64,000 nt of DNA. Origin: Streptomyces sp. F001. Its GTDB lineage: Bacteria; Actinomycetota; Actinomycetes; Streptomycetales; Streptomycetaceae. Below the pieces are notes generated by a model. It was not told the origin of the DNA. It was given only the letters and a program-made list of their open reading frames with translations, and ran no database searches. Location of the stretch: NCBI RefSeq assembly GCF_004187715.1, contig NZ_QZWF01000016.1:62001-126000 (forward strand). The letters are read 5' to 3'. Each line of letters opens with the position of its first letter. Positions within the stretch are counted from its first letter, which is position 1. Of the stretch, positions 41,978 through 50,760 are shown in pieces. Position numbers and translations under genes: made by a program.

Positions 41978-43007
41978 CGCCGCCCGCGGCCTGACCCACC
42001 AGACCAAGACCGCCACCGACCGCGCCAGCGGCGCCATGGCCATCCGCAGCGTGGTCGACGCACTCGAAGCCACCGCGGTGGTCGAACCGGCCACCCCACA
42101 CACTCGCCGAGACCGGTCCAAGACCGGGCCCACCCGGCGCCGCACCCCACGCCCCGCGCCCAGGCGACGCAGGGCACCCTCCCCCACCGGCCCCTCGGGC
42201 CCGGCAGGCAAGCGTCCGGAGGGACACGCACCACCGGGCCGGACGCGGCTGCCCCGCGCAGCCCACCGGCACCAGGGCGTGACGACGATCAGCACACCCA
42301 CCACCCGCCGGCACAGGCCCCAAGGGGCGGCACTGGGCGCAGGATTCCACCTGCACGCCCACGCCACCCCACCACGGTGGAAAACGATCCAACCGATCCC
42401 ACAACCTGCGGATCACACAGGATCACTTAGCTGATCAGAGACGCTGCGCAGCCAGACGGTGCCCCTGGCCGAGCTGCTCACCGAGCACAGCCCCGGCTAC
42501 GCGCCGCCTCCGGTGCCGGGCTCGCGGGCGCTGGCGCAGGTGCACTGTCACCAGCACGCGGTGCTGGGCTGGGACGCCGACCGGGAGCTGCTGCGGCGCG
42601 CCGGGGCCGATGTGGAGCGGCTGGAGTCCGGGTGCTGCGGGCTGGCCGGGAACTTCGGCTTCGAGCGGGGTCATCTGCAGGTCAGCCGGGCGTGCGCGGA
42701 ACGCGTACTGCTGCCGAGGCTGCGCGCGACGGATGCGGAGACGGCCGTCCTGGCCGACGGCTTCAGCTGCCGTACGCAGATCCACGAGTTCGACAGCGGC
42801 GGCCACGAGGCGGTCCACCTGGCGGAGCTGTTGGCCTCCGCGCTGCCGGGCGCCCCGGACGGAGGGTACGGCACACGCCCCGCCCCTCCGGGCCGTACCG
42901 CCAAGGCGCTCGCACTCGCCGGAACCGGACTGGCCGTGGGAGCCGCCGTCGGCCTGCTGCGCCGGCCGGCCCGCCGAACCCGACGCGTCCTGGCGCCGAT
43001 ACCTTGA

Positions 43008-43321
43008 CCGACGATTCCGACGTATTACCGCCGGGCCGCCCGTCGACGTACCCATGAAATTCGGTGCCGTGCCGGGAATGCGAATCGATCGGTATTCTTC
43101 GGCTCGTCCACTCGGATCTCCCTGCCATTTCTGTGCGTTGCATTTCTTCGCCGGTACTCTCGTCGGCGTACTCCCGTGGGTGTATTGCCACCCCCGGAAC
43201 GCCCCGGGGAGTACCGCCCCTTTCCCCCTTCTGCGCGACGCAGCGTGCCTTTCGCTGCGGAAGCCTGGATGCGCTCACAACTTTTGATTGAACAGCGGAC
43301 ATCCAGAAGGAGGCCGGCCCC
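43008..43321. other. Intergenic region with a compound inverted repeat
   Basis: No gene supported across 314 bases; GC is lower than average in the first part. A compound structure lies at 43168-43214: GTACTCCC (43168-43175) pairs with GGGAGTAC (43207-43214), enclosing CCCCGG (43192-43197) and CCGGGG (43204-43209) and a GGGTG/CACCC pair. It could be a terminator or an RNA element in the MMPL leader. AAGGAGG before 43322 is the MMPL RBS. Confidence 0.5.
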
Positions 43322-45412
43322 ATGGGTAGCGCGGCGCAGCAGAGCGGGAGCGGCACACGACGACGGGCGCTGCCCTGGGCGGTGCTCGGCCTGTGGGTCG
43401 GGTTACTGGTCCTGATCGCCCCGTTCTCGGGCAAGCTCTCGGACGTACAGGTGAACCGCGCGGTCGACTATCTGCCGACCAGCGCGGATTCCACGCAGGT
43501 GGCCAGGATCCAGGACAGTCTGCCGGGCGGTGAGGCCACATCGATCGTCGTCGTCTACCACCGCGACGGCGGCCTCACCGAAGCGGACCGCACCACCGCG
43601 GCCGACCAGATCGCGCAGGTCGAGGGCGACTTCGACCTCAGCGCCGGGCCGCAGGCCGTGACGTCCCAGGACGGCACCACGGTGATGTACCCCGTCAGCA
43701 CCACCGCGCCCGGCCAGGACGACGAGGCCCGTGACGAGTTCGTCGCCGGTGTGCGGGACATCACCCGTGGCGGTGACGGACTCGACGTGAAGGTCGGCGG
43801 CCCCGACGCCATCTCCACCGACGCGCGCGAGGTGTACGGCTCCCTGGGCGGTCCGCTGCTCTACACCACCGCCGCCATCGTCGCGATCCTGCTCGTCCTC
43901 ATCTACCGCAGCCCGTTCCTGTGGCTGGTGCCGCTCATCGTCGCCGGTATCGGCGACTTCATGTCGATGGGCGTCGCGTACGGCCTCCACGAGCTGTTCG
44001 GAACCACCATCAGCAGCCAGAGCTCCAGCGTGATGACGATCCTGGCGTTCGGCGCGGGCACCGACTACGCGTTGCTCATCGTCGCCCGCTACCGCGAGGA
44101 ACTGCGGCGCGTCGTGCACCCGTACGACGCGATGCGGGCCGCGCTGCGCGGCTGCGGCCCCGCCGTCCTCGCCTCGTCCGGCACCGTCGCCGCCGGTCTG
44201 CTGTGCCTGCTCGCGGCCGACCTCGGCAGCAGCCGTGGCATGGGGCCGCTCGGTGCCGTCGGCGTGCTGTGTGCGCTGGTCGCGATGATGACGCTGCTGC
44301 CCGCCCTGCTCGTGCTGCTGGGCCGCCGGGTGTTCTGGCCGGTGGTGCCGGCCTACGGTTCGCAGCCCAAGGAGCGCCGTTCGCTGTTCGCCTCCATGGG
44401 CAGCTCCGCGGGCCGCCGGCCGATGACGGTCCTGCTCGGCGGTGTCGTCGTGCTGGGTGCGCTGACCCTGGGCACGCTGAACCTCCCCGGCAGTCTCAAG
44501 CAGGAGGACTCCTTCACCGAGACGCCGGACTCGGTGGTGGCCATGAAGACGCTCGCCGAGGCGTTCCCCGAACGCGGCACGGAACCCGTCGTCGTCACCG
44601 CGCCGACCGACAAGGCGGACGCGATCCTCGGCACGGTGCGGGGCACGTCGGGCGTCGAGAACGCGGAGCTCGGGCGGTCCGGCGGCGGCTGGACCGAGAT
44701 CGCCGTGATCACCGAGTCGGTTCCGCAGACCCCCGCCGAGTCCGAGACGATCAAGAAGCTGCGGAGCGAACTGCACGGCGAGGGCGCCTACGTGGGCGGT
44801 CCCAGCGCCGAGCAGCTCGACCTGAAGGAGACCAACAACCACGACCGTGTCGTCGTCGTGCCCATCGTCCTGGCCGCCGTACTGCTCATCCTGATCGCCC
44901 TGCTGCGCAGCCTGGTCGCACCGCTGATCCTGCTCGCGGCGGTCGTCGCGGTGTGGGGTGCCTCGCTGGGCATCGCGGGTCTGGTCTTCGAGCCGCTGTT
45001 CGGCTTCGAGGGCACCGACCCCGGACTGGGGCTGCTGTCCTTCGTGTTCCTCGTCGCCCTCGGGGTGGACTACGGCATCTTCCTGATGCACCGCATGCGC
45101 GAGGAGTGCCTGGACGGGGCCGAACCCTCAGTCGCCGCGCTGACCGCGCTGCGGACGACCGGATCCGTGATCGCCTCGGCGGGCCTGGTGCTCGCGGCGA
45201 CCTTCGCGGTGCTCACCAACATGCCGATGGTGCAGCTCGTCGAGCTCGGTTTCACGATCATGGTCGGTGTGCTGCTGGACACCTTCCTGGTGCGTACGTA
45301 TCTCGTGACCTCGGCGAGCCTCGCGCTCGGCCGGAAGGTCTGGTGGCCGGGTCCGCTGTCCCGGCGGCCGGCGGCGCGTTCCGTCGAGCGGGAACTGTCC
45401 CCCACCGCGTGA
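43322..45412 (+). CDS. MMPL-family (RND-type) membrane exporter
   Basis: A 696-residue transporter with two repeats, each a TM helix, an extracellular domain and a five-to-six TM bundle. MMPL hallmarks: GAGTDYALLIVARYREELRR in the first half and ALGVDYGIFLMHRMREE in the second, the Asp-Tyr pairs of the proton relay. Such pumps export lipids, siderophores or antibiotics. Followed, after a strong hairpin at 45426, by a two-component system that may control it; the substrate is unknown. Confidence 0.9.
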   Translation: MGSAAQQSGSGTRRRALPWAVLGLWVGLLVLIAPFSGKLSDVQVNRAVDYLPTSADSTQVARIQDSLPGGEATSIVVVYHRDGGLTEADRTTAADQIAQVEGDFDLSAGPQAVTSQDGTTVMYPVSTTAPGQDDEARDEFVAGVRDITRGGDGLDVKVGGPDAISTDAREVYGSLGGPLLYTTAAIVAILLVLIYRSPFLWLVPLIVAGIGDFMSMGVAYGLHELFGTTISSQSSSVMTILAFGAGTDYALLIVARYREELRRVVHPYDAMRAALRGCGPAVLASSGTVAAGLLCLLAADLGSSRGMGPLGAVGVLCALVAMMTLLPALLVLLGRRVFWPVVPAYGSQPKERRSLFASMGSSAGRRPMTVLLGGVVVLGALTLGTLNLPGSLKQEDSFTETPDSVVAMKTLAEAFPERGTEPVVVTAPTDKADAILGTVRGTSGVENAELGRSGGGWTEIAVITESVPQTPAESETIKKLRSELHGEGAYVGGPSAEQLDLKETNNHDRVVVVPIVLAAVLLILIALLRSLVAPLILLAAVVAVWGASLGIAGLVFEPLFGFEGTDPGLGLLSFVFLVALGVDYGIFLMHRMREECLDGAEPSVAALTALRTTGSVIASAGLVLAATFAVLTNMPMVQLVELGFTIMVGVLLDTFLVRTYLVTSASLALGRKVWWPGPLSRRPAARSVERELSPTA

Positions 45413-45425
45413 CGGTTCGCCGACC

Positions 45426-45454
45426 GGGGCGTCCCTCTTTCAGAGGGACGCCCC
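45426..45454 (+). terminator. Perfect 12-bp stem, 5-base loop
   Basis: GGGGCGTCCCTC at 45426-45437, loop TTTCA, GAGGGACGCCCC at 45443-45454, 14 bases after the MMPL stop. It separates the exporter from the histidine kinase gene, so the kinase probably has partial or separate transcription. Confidence 0.75.
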
Positions 45455-45473
45455 TTCGACAGAGGATGGCGGT

Positions 45474-46787
45474 GTGAATGTGAGTGACACGTTACGGCGG
45501 TTGGGCAGGGCTGTGCCCGGCAACCGCCGGGTCATGGTCGACGACAGCCTGCTCGCGGCGGCGATGGCCGCAAGCGCCGTGGTCGTCACGCAGGTCGGCG
45601 GGACCAGCGGCCGTGCACCCGACGCCTTCGGCTGGCTGCTGCTGCTCGCGGCGCACATCCCGATGGTGTGGCGGCGTACGGCGCCGATCCGCTCGTTCCT
45701 TGCCCTGACGGCCTTTCTGGTGCCGTACCACGCCCTCGACTACGACCACGGGGCGCTGATGGCCGCCTCGATGGCCGCCCTGTACACCATCGCCTCCACG
45801 GGGCCCGTCCTGCGCTCCGCGCTCGCCGGAGCCGGGGTGGTCGGACTGATGCTCACGGTGAAGTTCGCGCAGGGCCTCAACGAGGGCACCGCCGCGCTGC
45901 GCGTCTCCGGGTGGATCATCGCCTTCCTCGTCCTCGGCATCTGCATCCGCTACCACCGCCAACACGTCGCCGCCGTCCTCGAACGGGCCGAACGCGCCGA
46001 GCGCAGCCGCGAGGAGGAGGTCCGCCGCCGGGTCATCGAGGAGCGGCTGCGGATCGCCCGCGACCTGCACGATCTGCTGGCGCACAGCATCACGCTCGTC
46101 GGTGTGCGCACCTCCGTCACCGCGCACGTGCTGGAGCAGGATCCCGATCGCCTGGACCGTGCGGCCGTCGCCAAGACGCTCGAGGACATCGCCGAGGCGT
46201 GCCGTGCCGCGCGGGTCGAACTCCGCGCCACCCTGCAGGTCCTCAGGTCGGGACCGGACGACACGCGCGGCCCGCTGCCCGGCCTCGACGCCCTGTCGGA
46301 CCTGGTCGCCACGGCCCGCGCCGCGGGAGCCACGGTGCGCCTGGACGTCGCCGAGACCCAACCGCCGGCCGCCGTCGGCGCGGCCGCCTACCGCATCGTG
46401 CAGGAGGCCCTGACCAACGCGGTACGGCACGGCGGCCCGAACCCTGCGATCCGCCTCACCGTGCGCGAACAGGCCGGGTCCCTGCACGTGTCGGTCACCA
46501 ACCGCGGCACCGCACCCGCCGTGCCCTCGGTGCATCCGCCCGGCTTCGGCCTCGTGGGCATGCGGGAACAGGCCCGCAGCGTGGGCGGCATGCTGGAGGT
46601 CGAGCCGCGCCGGGACGACGGTTTCGAGGTGCGGGCCGTGCTGCCCTTCACCACCTCTCCGCTGTCCGCCGCGTCCGCCGAGCCGGCCCCGGCTCAGGCC
46701 CCGGCGGCGGCCTCCGCACGCCCGTCCGTGACGGCCACGTTCGGCAGACCCTTTCGCCTCGATCCGTCCGGTGGCGGTGCCCAGTGA
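45474..46787 (+). CDS. Two-component sensor histidine kinase (HisKA_3)
   Basis: A 437-residue membrane kinase with four to five N-terminal TM segments, a short coiled linker (ERAERAERSREEEVRRRVIE), a dimerisation domain with the phospho-His in IARDLHDLLAHSITLVGVRT, and a C-terminal HATPase (YRIVQEALTNAVRHGG, GFGLVGMREQARSVGG). DesK/NarX-like class common in Streptomyces. GTG start; stop overlaps the regulator start (GTGA). Little extracellular sequence, so it probably senses a membrane-related signal. Confidence 0.92.
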   Translation: MNVSDTLRRLGRAVPGNRRVMVDDSLLAAAMAASAVVVTQVGGTSGRAPDAFGWLLLLAAHIPMVWRRTAPIRSFLALTAFLVPYHALDYDHGALMAASMAALYTIASTGPVLRSALAGAGVVGLMLTVKFAQGLNEGTAALRVSGWIIAFLVLGICIRYHRQHVAAVLERAERAERSREEEVRRRVIEERLRIARDLHDLLAHSITLVGVRTSVTAHVLEQDPDRLDRAAVAKTLEDIAEACRAARVELRATLQVLRSGPDDTRGPLPGLDALSDLVATARAAGATVRLDVAETQPPAAVGAAAYRIVQEALTNAVRHGGPNPAIRLTVREQAGSLHVSVTNRGTAPAVPSVHPPGFGLVGMREQARSVGGMLEVEPRRDDGFEVRAVLPFTTSPLSAASAEPAPAQAPAAASARPSVTATFGRPFRLDPSGGGAQ

Positions 46788-47470
46788 CCGAGACCGCTCC
46801 CATCCGTGTCCTGCTCGCCGACGACCAGACGCTCGTACGGGCCGCCTTCGCCATGCTGGTCGACTCGGCCCCGGACATGGAGGTCGTCGGGCAGGCCGGC
46901 ACCGGCCACGAGGCCGTGGAACTGGCACGCTCCACCCGGGCCGACCTCGTCGTCATGGACATCCGCATGCCGGACCTCGACGGGATCGAGGCGACCCGGC
47001 TGCTGGCCGCCGACGAGGACCTGGCCGGCGTGAAGGTGCTGACGCTGACGACGTTCGACACCGACCACCACATCATCGAGGCACTGCGCGCCGGCGCCTC
47101 CGGGTTCCTCGTCAAGGACACCAAGCCCGCCGAACTGCTGGAGGCCATCCGGACGGTGGCCGCCGGAGACGCCCTGCTCTCCCCGGGCCCGACCGCCCGT
47201 CTCATCGCCCAGGTGCTGCGCGCCCCCGACGCGGCACCGCGCTCCGCCCCCGTCGCCGGTCTGACGATGCTGACCGCCCGGGAGCGCCAGGTGCTGACCC
47301 TGGTGGCACGCGGCCTCAACAACAAGGAGATCGCCGATGCCCTGGGCGTGAGCCCGCTGACCACGAAGACCCAGGTCAGTCGCATCATGGGCAAGCTCGG
47401 CGCGCGTGACCGGGCCCAACTGGTGATCGTGGCCTACGAGTCCGGCCTGATCACCCCGGGCGCGGACTGA
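46784..47470 (+). CDS. LuxR/NarL-family response regulator
   Basis: A 228-residue regulator cognate to the preceding kinase. Receiver domain with acidic pair (RVLLADDQTLVRAAF), phospho-Asp in LVVMDIRMPDLDGIEA and Lys in GFLVKDTKP. C-terminal LuxR helix-turn-helix: LTARERQVLTLVARGLNNKE, then IADALGVSPLTTKTQVSRIM. GTG start inside the kinase stop codon. A 24-bp-stem terminator follows. Confidence 0.93.
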   Translation: MTETAPIRVLLADDQTLVRAAFAMLVDSAPDMEVVGQAGTGHEAVELARSTRADLVVMDIRMPDLDGIEATRLLAADEDLAGVKVLTLTTFDTDHHIIEALRAGASGFLVKDTKPAELLEAIRTVAAGDALLSPGPTARLIAQVLRAPDAAPRSAPVAGLTMLTARERQVLTLVARGLNNKEIADALGVSPLTTKTQVSRIMGKLGARDRAQLVIVAYESGLITPGAD

Positions 47471-47495
47471 CGACGCCGCTCCACGCGCCGGCCGC

Positions 47496-47553
47496 GCAGC
47501 ACGCCTCCGGCCGCTGCCCGCGAGTGCCGGGGCAGCGGCCGGAGGCGTGCTGC
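47496..47553. terminator. Bidirectional terminator with perfect 24-bp stem
   Basis: Positions 47496-47519 and 47530-47553 are exact reverse complements around a ten-base loop. It sits between the convergent response regulator and acyltransferase genes and would stop transcription from both sides. Confidence 0.85.
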
Positions 47554-47562
47554 GTCGACGGC

Positions 47563-48771
47563 TCAGCTCACCAGCTCGCCCTTCTCCGCGGGTACCTCGG
47601 CGGACCTGCGCTTCTCGGCGCGGGTCCCGAGCCAGGCCCGTAGCCTGCGCTCGATCGGATCCTCGTAGAAGCGGTGCACGAGCCAGCCCACCAGGAGCGA
47701 GACCGCGAGGCTGACGGCGCCCCACAGCCAATGGGCGTTGACCGGTGTGACGGGGTCGAGGAAGAAGTCCACCATCTCCTTGTCGGGGTAGACCATCGCC
47801 GCGACCGTGAAGAGCACCGTGAAGTGGAACAGGTAGACGCCCATGGACGTCCTGCCGAGCGCCACCAGGGCGGGCCTGCTGAACAGCGAGCCGTGGCCGT
47901 CCACTTCGCGCTGTGTGTAGGCGGCCAGCAGTAGGGCGTACATCGGTGCCATGACGAGGTCCAGCGGGTCGTGCGGCACCTCGCTGCGCACCGAGGTGCC
48001 GCTCATCGCCAGCATCACGCCGAGCACGACCGCCATGGCCGCGTACACCTGGCCGACCGAGAAGCGGAACTTCAGGCCCCGCCGCATCGCCGCCGCCATC
48101 CAGACACCGCACAGGAACTCGTGGATGCGGCCCAGCGGGGAGTAGATGCCGAAGGTCAGACCGCTCGCGTCCTCCAGCGCGAGCGGCTCGCCGGGCGGGT
48201 AGGCGGCCCACAGGGCGATCCTGATCACCCAGCCGTAGGCCAGCGTCAGGCCGGCCAGCCACAGCAGCTGCCGGGGGGTGCGCCGCAGCGCGAACCGGCC
48301 CACCCACAGGAAGATCGCGTAGAAGAACACGACGCACGACAGCATCCACGTCACGGGGTTGGTCGACTCGAGCACGACCGGCGGTATCCACGCCTGCACG
48401 AAGAACAGCGCGGCCACGGCGGCGCCGATCATGTGCGCGGCGTCGGTGGCGGGGTCGGCGAGCGCGAAGCCGAGGGGCAGCGCGAGCGCGATGACCAGCG
48501 TGGGCCAGATCCGCGCCATACGGCGGCCGAGGAACCACCCCAGCCGGTCATTGCCCCGGAAGCTCCAGGTCAGCGCGAACCCGGACAGCACCAGGAAGAA
48601 GGTGCCGCCGGAACCTGCGAGCCCGAGCACGTCGTTGACGTGCGGGACGGGCATCAGCACCGCCAGATGAGAGATGAACACGGTCATCGACATCAGAAAC
48701 CGCAGACCGGTGAGGGAACGGACGTTCCGCAGTGGCGGTGGCTGCAGTTCTTCGTTGCCGGGCTTGGTCAT
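47563..48771 (-). CDS. Acyltransferase 3 family membrane protein
   Basis: A 402-residue protein with about ten TM helices of the acyltransferase-3 (OafA/NRG) family: RSLTGLRFLMSMTVFISHLA with the conserved Arg and His, FFLVLSGFALTWSF, and C-terminal LGRTSMGVYLFHFTVLF. These enzymes O-acylate sugars, lipids or natural products. Start 48771 (MTKPGNEELQPPPLRNV) chosen by match to family start; upstream frame lacks coding character. End of the reverse-strand biosynthetic run; it might tailor the product. Confidence 0.85.
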   Translation of the reverse strand: MTKPGNEELQPPPLRNVRSLTGLRFLMSMTVFISHLAVLMPVPHVNDVLGLAGSGGTFFLVLSGFALTWSFRGNDRLGWFLGRRMARIWPTLVIALALPLGFALADPATDAAHMIGAAVAALFFVQAWIPPVVLESTNPVTWMLSCVVFFYAIFLWVGRFALRRTPRQLLWLAGLTLAYGWVIRIALWAAYPPGEPLALEDASGLTFGIYSPLGRIHEFLCGVWMAAAMRRGLKFRFSVGQVYAAMAVVLGVMLAMSGTSVRSEVPHDPLDLVMAPMYALLLAAYTQREVDGHGSLFSRPALVALGRTSMGVYLFHFTVLFTVAAMVYPDKEMVDFFLDPVTPVNAHWLWGAVSLAVSLLVGWLVHRFYEDPIERRLRAWLGTRAEKRRSAEVPAEKGELVS

Positions 48772-48940
48772 TTTCGCCTCACTGAAGTCTCGGGTCGACC
48801 CGTCGACGGTCCCAGCAGGCGGCAAAGTCCCCATCAATCCCGGGCAAACCGCATATCCCGCCAACGCGCCCAGCGCAGTCGCGCGGCCGGGCCGCGGGAC
48901 TGCGCTGGGCATGGTGGGGGCGAGATGTGGCCGGTTGGAC

Positions 48941-49072
48941 TCAGTCGATGCCGCGGACGATATGGGGCTCGATCGGCTCCTCCTCCACGCCGGCGAGCCC
49001 GAGCACGGGCATCAACAGCTCTTCCCACACCTCTTCACGGTCCAGCAGTTGTTCCTCCTGCTCCTCGTTCAT
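48941..49072 (-). CDS. Small acidic peptide (43 aa), possible precursor-like peptide
   Basis: ATG at 49072 with AGGAGTG just upstream. The peptide is strongly acidic at the N-terminus (MNEEQEEQLLDREEVWEELL), then LMPVLGLAGVEEEPIEPHIV and RGID. An in-frame start upstream would add an Arg-rich, non-protein-like segment. It lies 43 bases after the metK stop on the same strand, so it is probably in the operon. The leader-like acidic helix and short C-terminal part recall RiPP precursors, but no maturase is recognised nearby. Function unknown. Confidence 0.55.
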   Translation of the reverse strand: MNEEQEEQLLDREEVWEELLMPVLGLAGVEEEPIEPHIVRGID

Positions 49073-49115
49073 CACTCCTCCTGAAGATCGTGCGGCTGCG
49101 AACGGGCCGGCCTCG

Positions 49116-50336
<1,221 letters not shown>

Positions 50337-50412
50337 CGTGTGCTCCGTTGCGAGGGGTGAGGGGGCGAGGGAAGGGTGGTCGCCCCGGCGGCACGGGCCG
50401 CCGGGGCGCTGA

Positions 50413-50742
50413 TCAGGGGTCGGTGTAGAAACGCGCCCAGATGTCGATCTCGTCGGGGGACAGCGGCACATGGCTGCTCAGCCGCTCCGGATGCCCGTCG
50501 GGCGGGGCGTCGAGCAGTGGTGCCGGCGACTCCGGCTGCGCGGCGGGGATTTCGGGCGGCGGCGGGTGCACCCACATCAGACCCGCGGCCTTGAGCCCCT
50601 CGTACACGGTGGTCAGAAACCACGTCCCGCAGACGACAACTCCTCGGGACAGGGCTGCGAAGTACCCCTGGCTCTCCCCTTTGTCCTCGGCGGGACCGCC
50701 GGACGGGCTCTCCCCGTCCGCTTCGCGCTCTCTGTCCGGCAT
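50413..50742 (-). CDS. Hypothetical protein with one membrane-like helix
   Basis: A 109-residue protein not assigned to a family. Acidic N-terminus, one hydrophobic segment (AALSRGVVVCGTWFLTTVYE), a Pro-rich middle and C-terminus LSPDEIDIWARFYTDP. It starts 18 bases after the halogenase stop, same strand, so probably in the operon. GC codon bias supports coding. Role unknown. Confidence 0.6.
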   Translation of the reverse strand: MPDREREADGESPSGGPAEDKGESQGYFAALSRGVVVCGTWFLTTVYEGLKAAGLMWVHPPPPEIPAAQPESPAPLLDAPPDGHPERLSSHVPLSPDEIDIWARFYTDP

Positions 50743-50760
50743 GACGCGCCCGCTCCCCGC

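Larger units (their letters stand above)
40363..42434 (+). pseudogene. tnpB: Decayed TnpB-like RuvC/zinc-ribbon nuclease gene
   Basis: Reconstructed across frames it gives a long TnpB-type protein: RuvC Asp in LGVDWGLNTLLSAG, Glu in VIYVEDLRSLEARG, a zinc ribbon CPRC...CPNPEC, and the last Asp in DRDMGAW. Three disruptions are visible: a palindromic repeat at 40516-40561 shifts the frame, a further frameshift occurs near 41775 (AAEAA to GIAVVTVPPRNTSRRCPRC), and a short palindrome at 41953-41977 shifts it again before AARGLTHQTKTATDRASGAM. Inactive as it stands. A guide-RNA scaffold, if any, would lie at the 3' end. Confidence 0.75.
40237..42442 (+). mobile_element. TnpB-type element with imperfect inverted ends
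   Basis: About 2.2 kb inserted in the oxidase pseudogene. Near the ends, GATCCGTGGTGATCCGTAG (40253-40271) and the complement of 42406-42424, GATCCTGTGTGATCCGCAG, agree at 15 of 19 positions. Exact borders are set only by the oxidase reading (between 40236 and about 42443, with GCT shared). Only the decayed tnpB-like gene is inside; no tnpA. Confidence 0.65.
40001..43007 (+). pseudogene. Broken FAD/Fe-S oxidase (glycolate-oxidase-like), split by a TnpB element
   Basis: Two pieces of one gene. 40001-40236 encodes LLEHAGRQVAVPDEPLCCEP and, in a shifted frame, GLEPSCTAVFRADAGELFPR; 42443-43007 continues with QTVPLAELLTEHSPGYAPPP, AQVHCHQHAVLGWDADRELL and SGCCGLAGNFGFERGH. These are the C-terminal cysteine-rich CCG domains of FAD-linked oxidases that carry an Fe-S half. 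The whole FAD-binding half is missing at the MITE end, there is a frameshift near 40150, and the TnpB element interrupts it after VRRL. Non-functional as the original enzyme. Confidence 0.8.

Noticed and set aside
43403..45091. 562-codon reverse-strand open frame opposite the MMPL gene
   Set aside because: Low-complexity, His/Gln/Arg/Gly-rich translation without domains; a GC shadow of the clearly coding plus strand.
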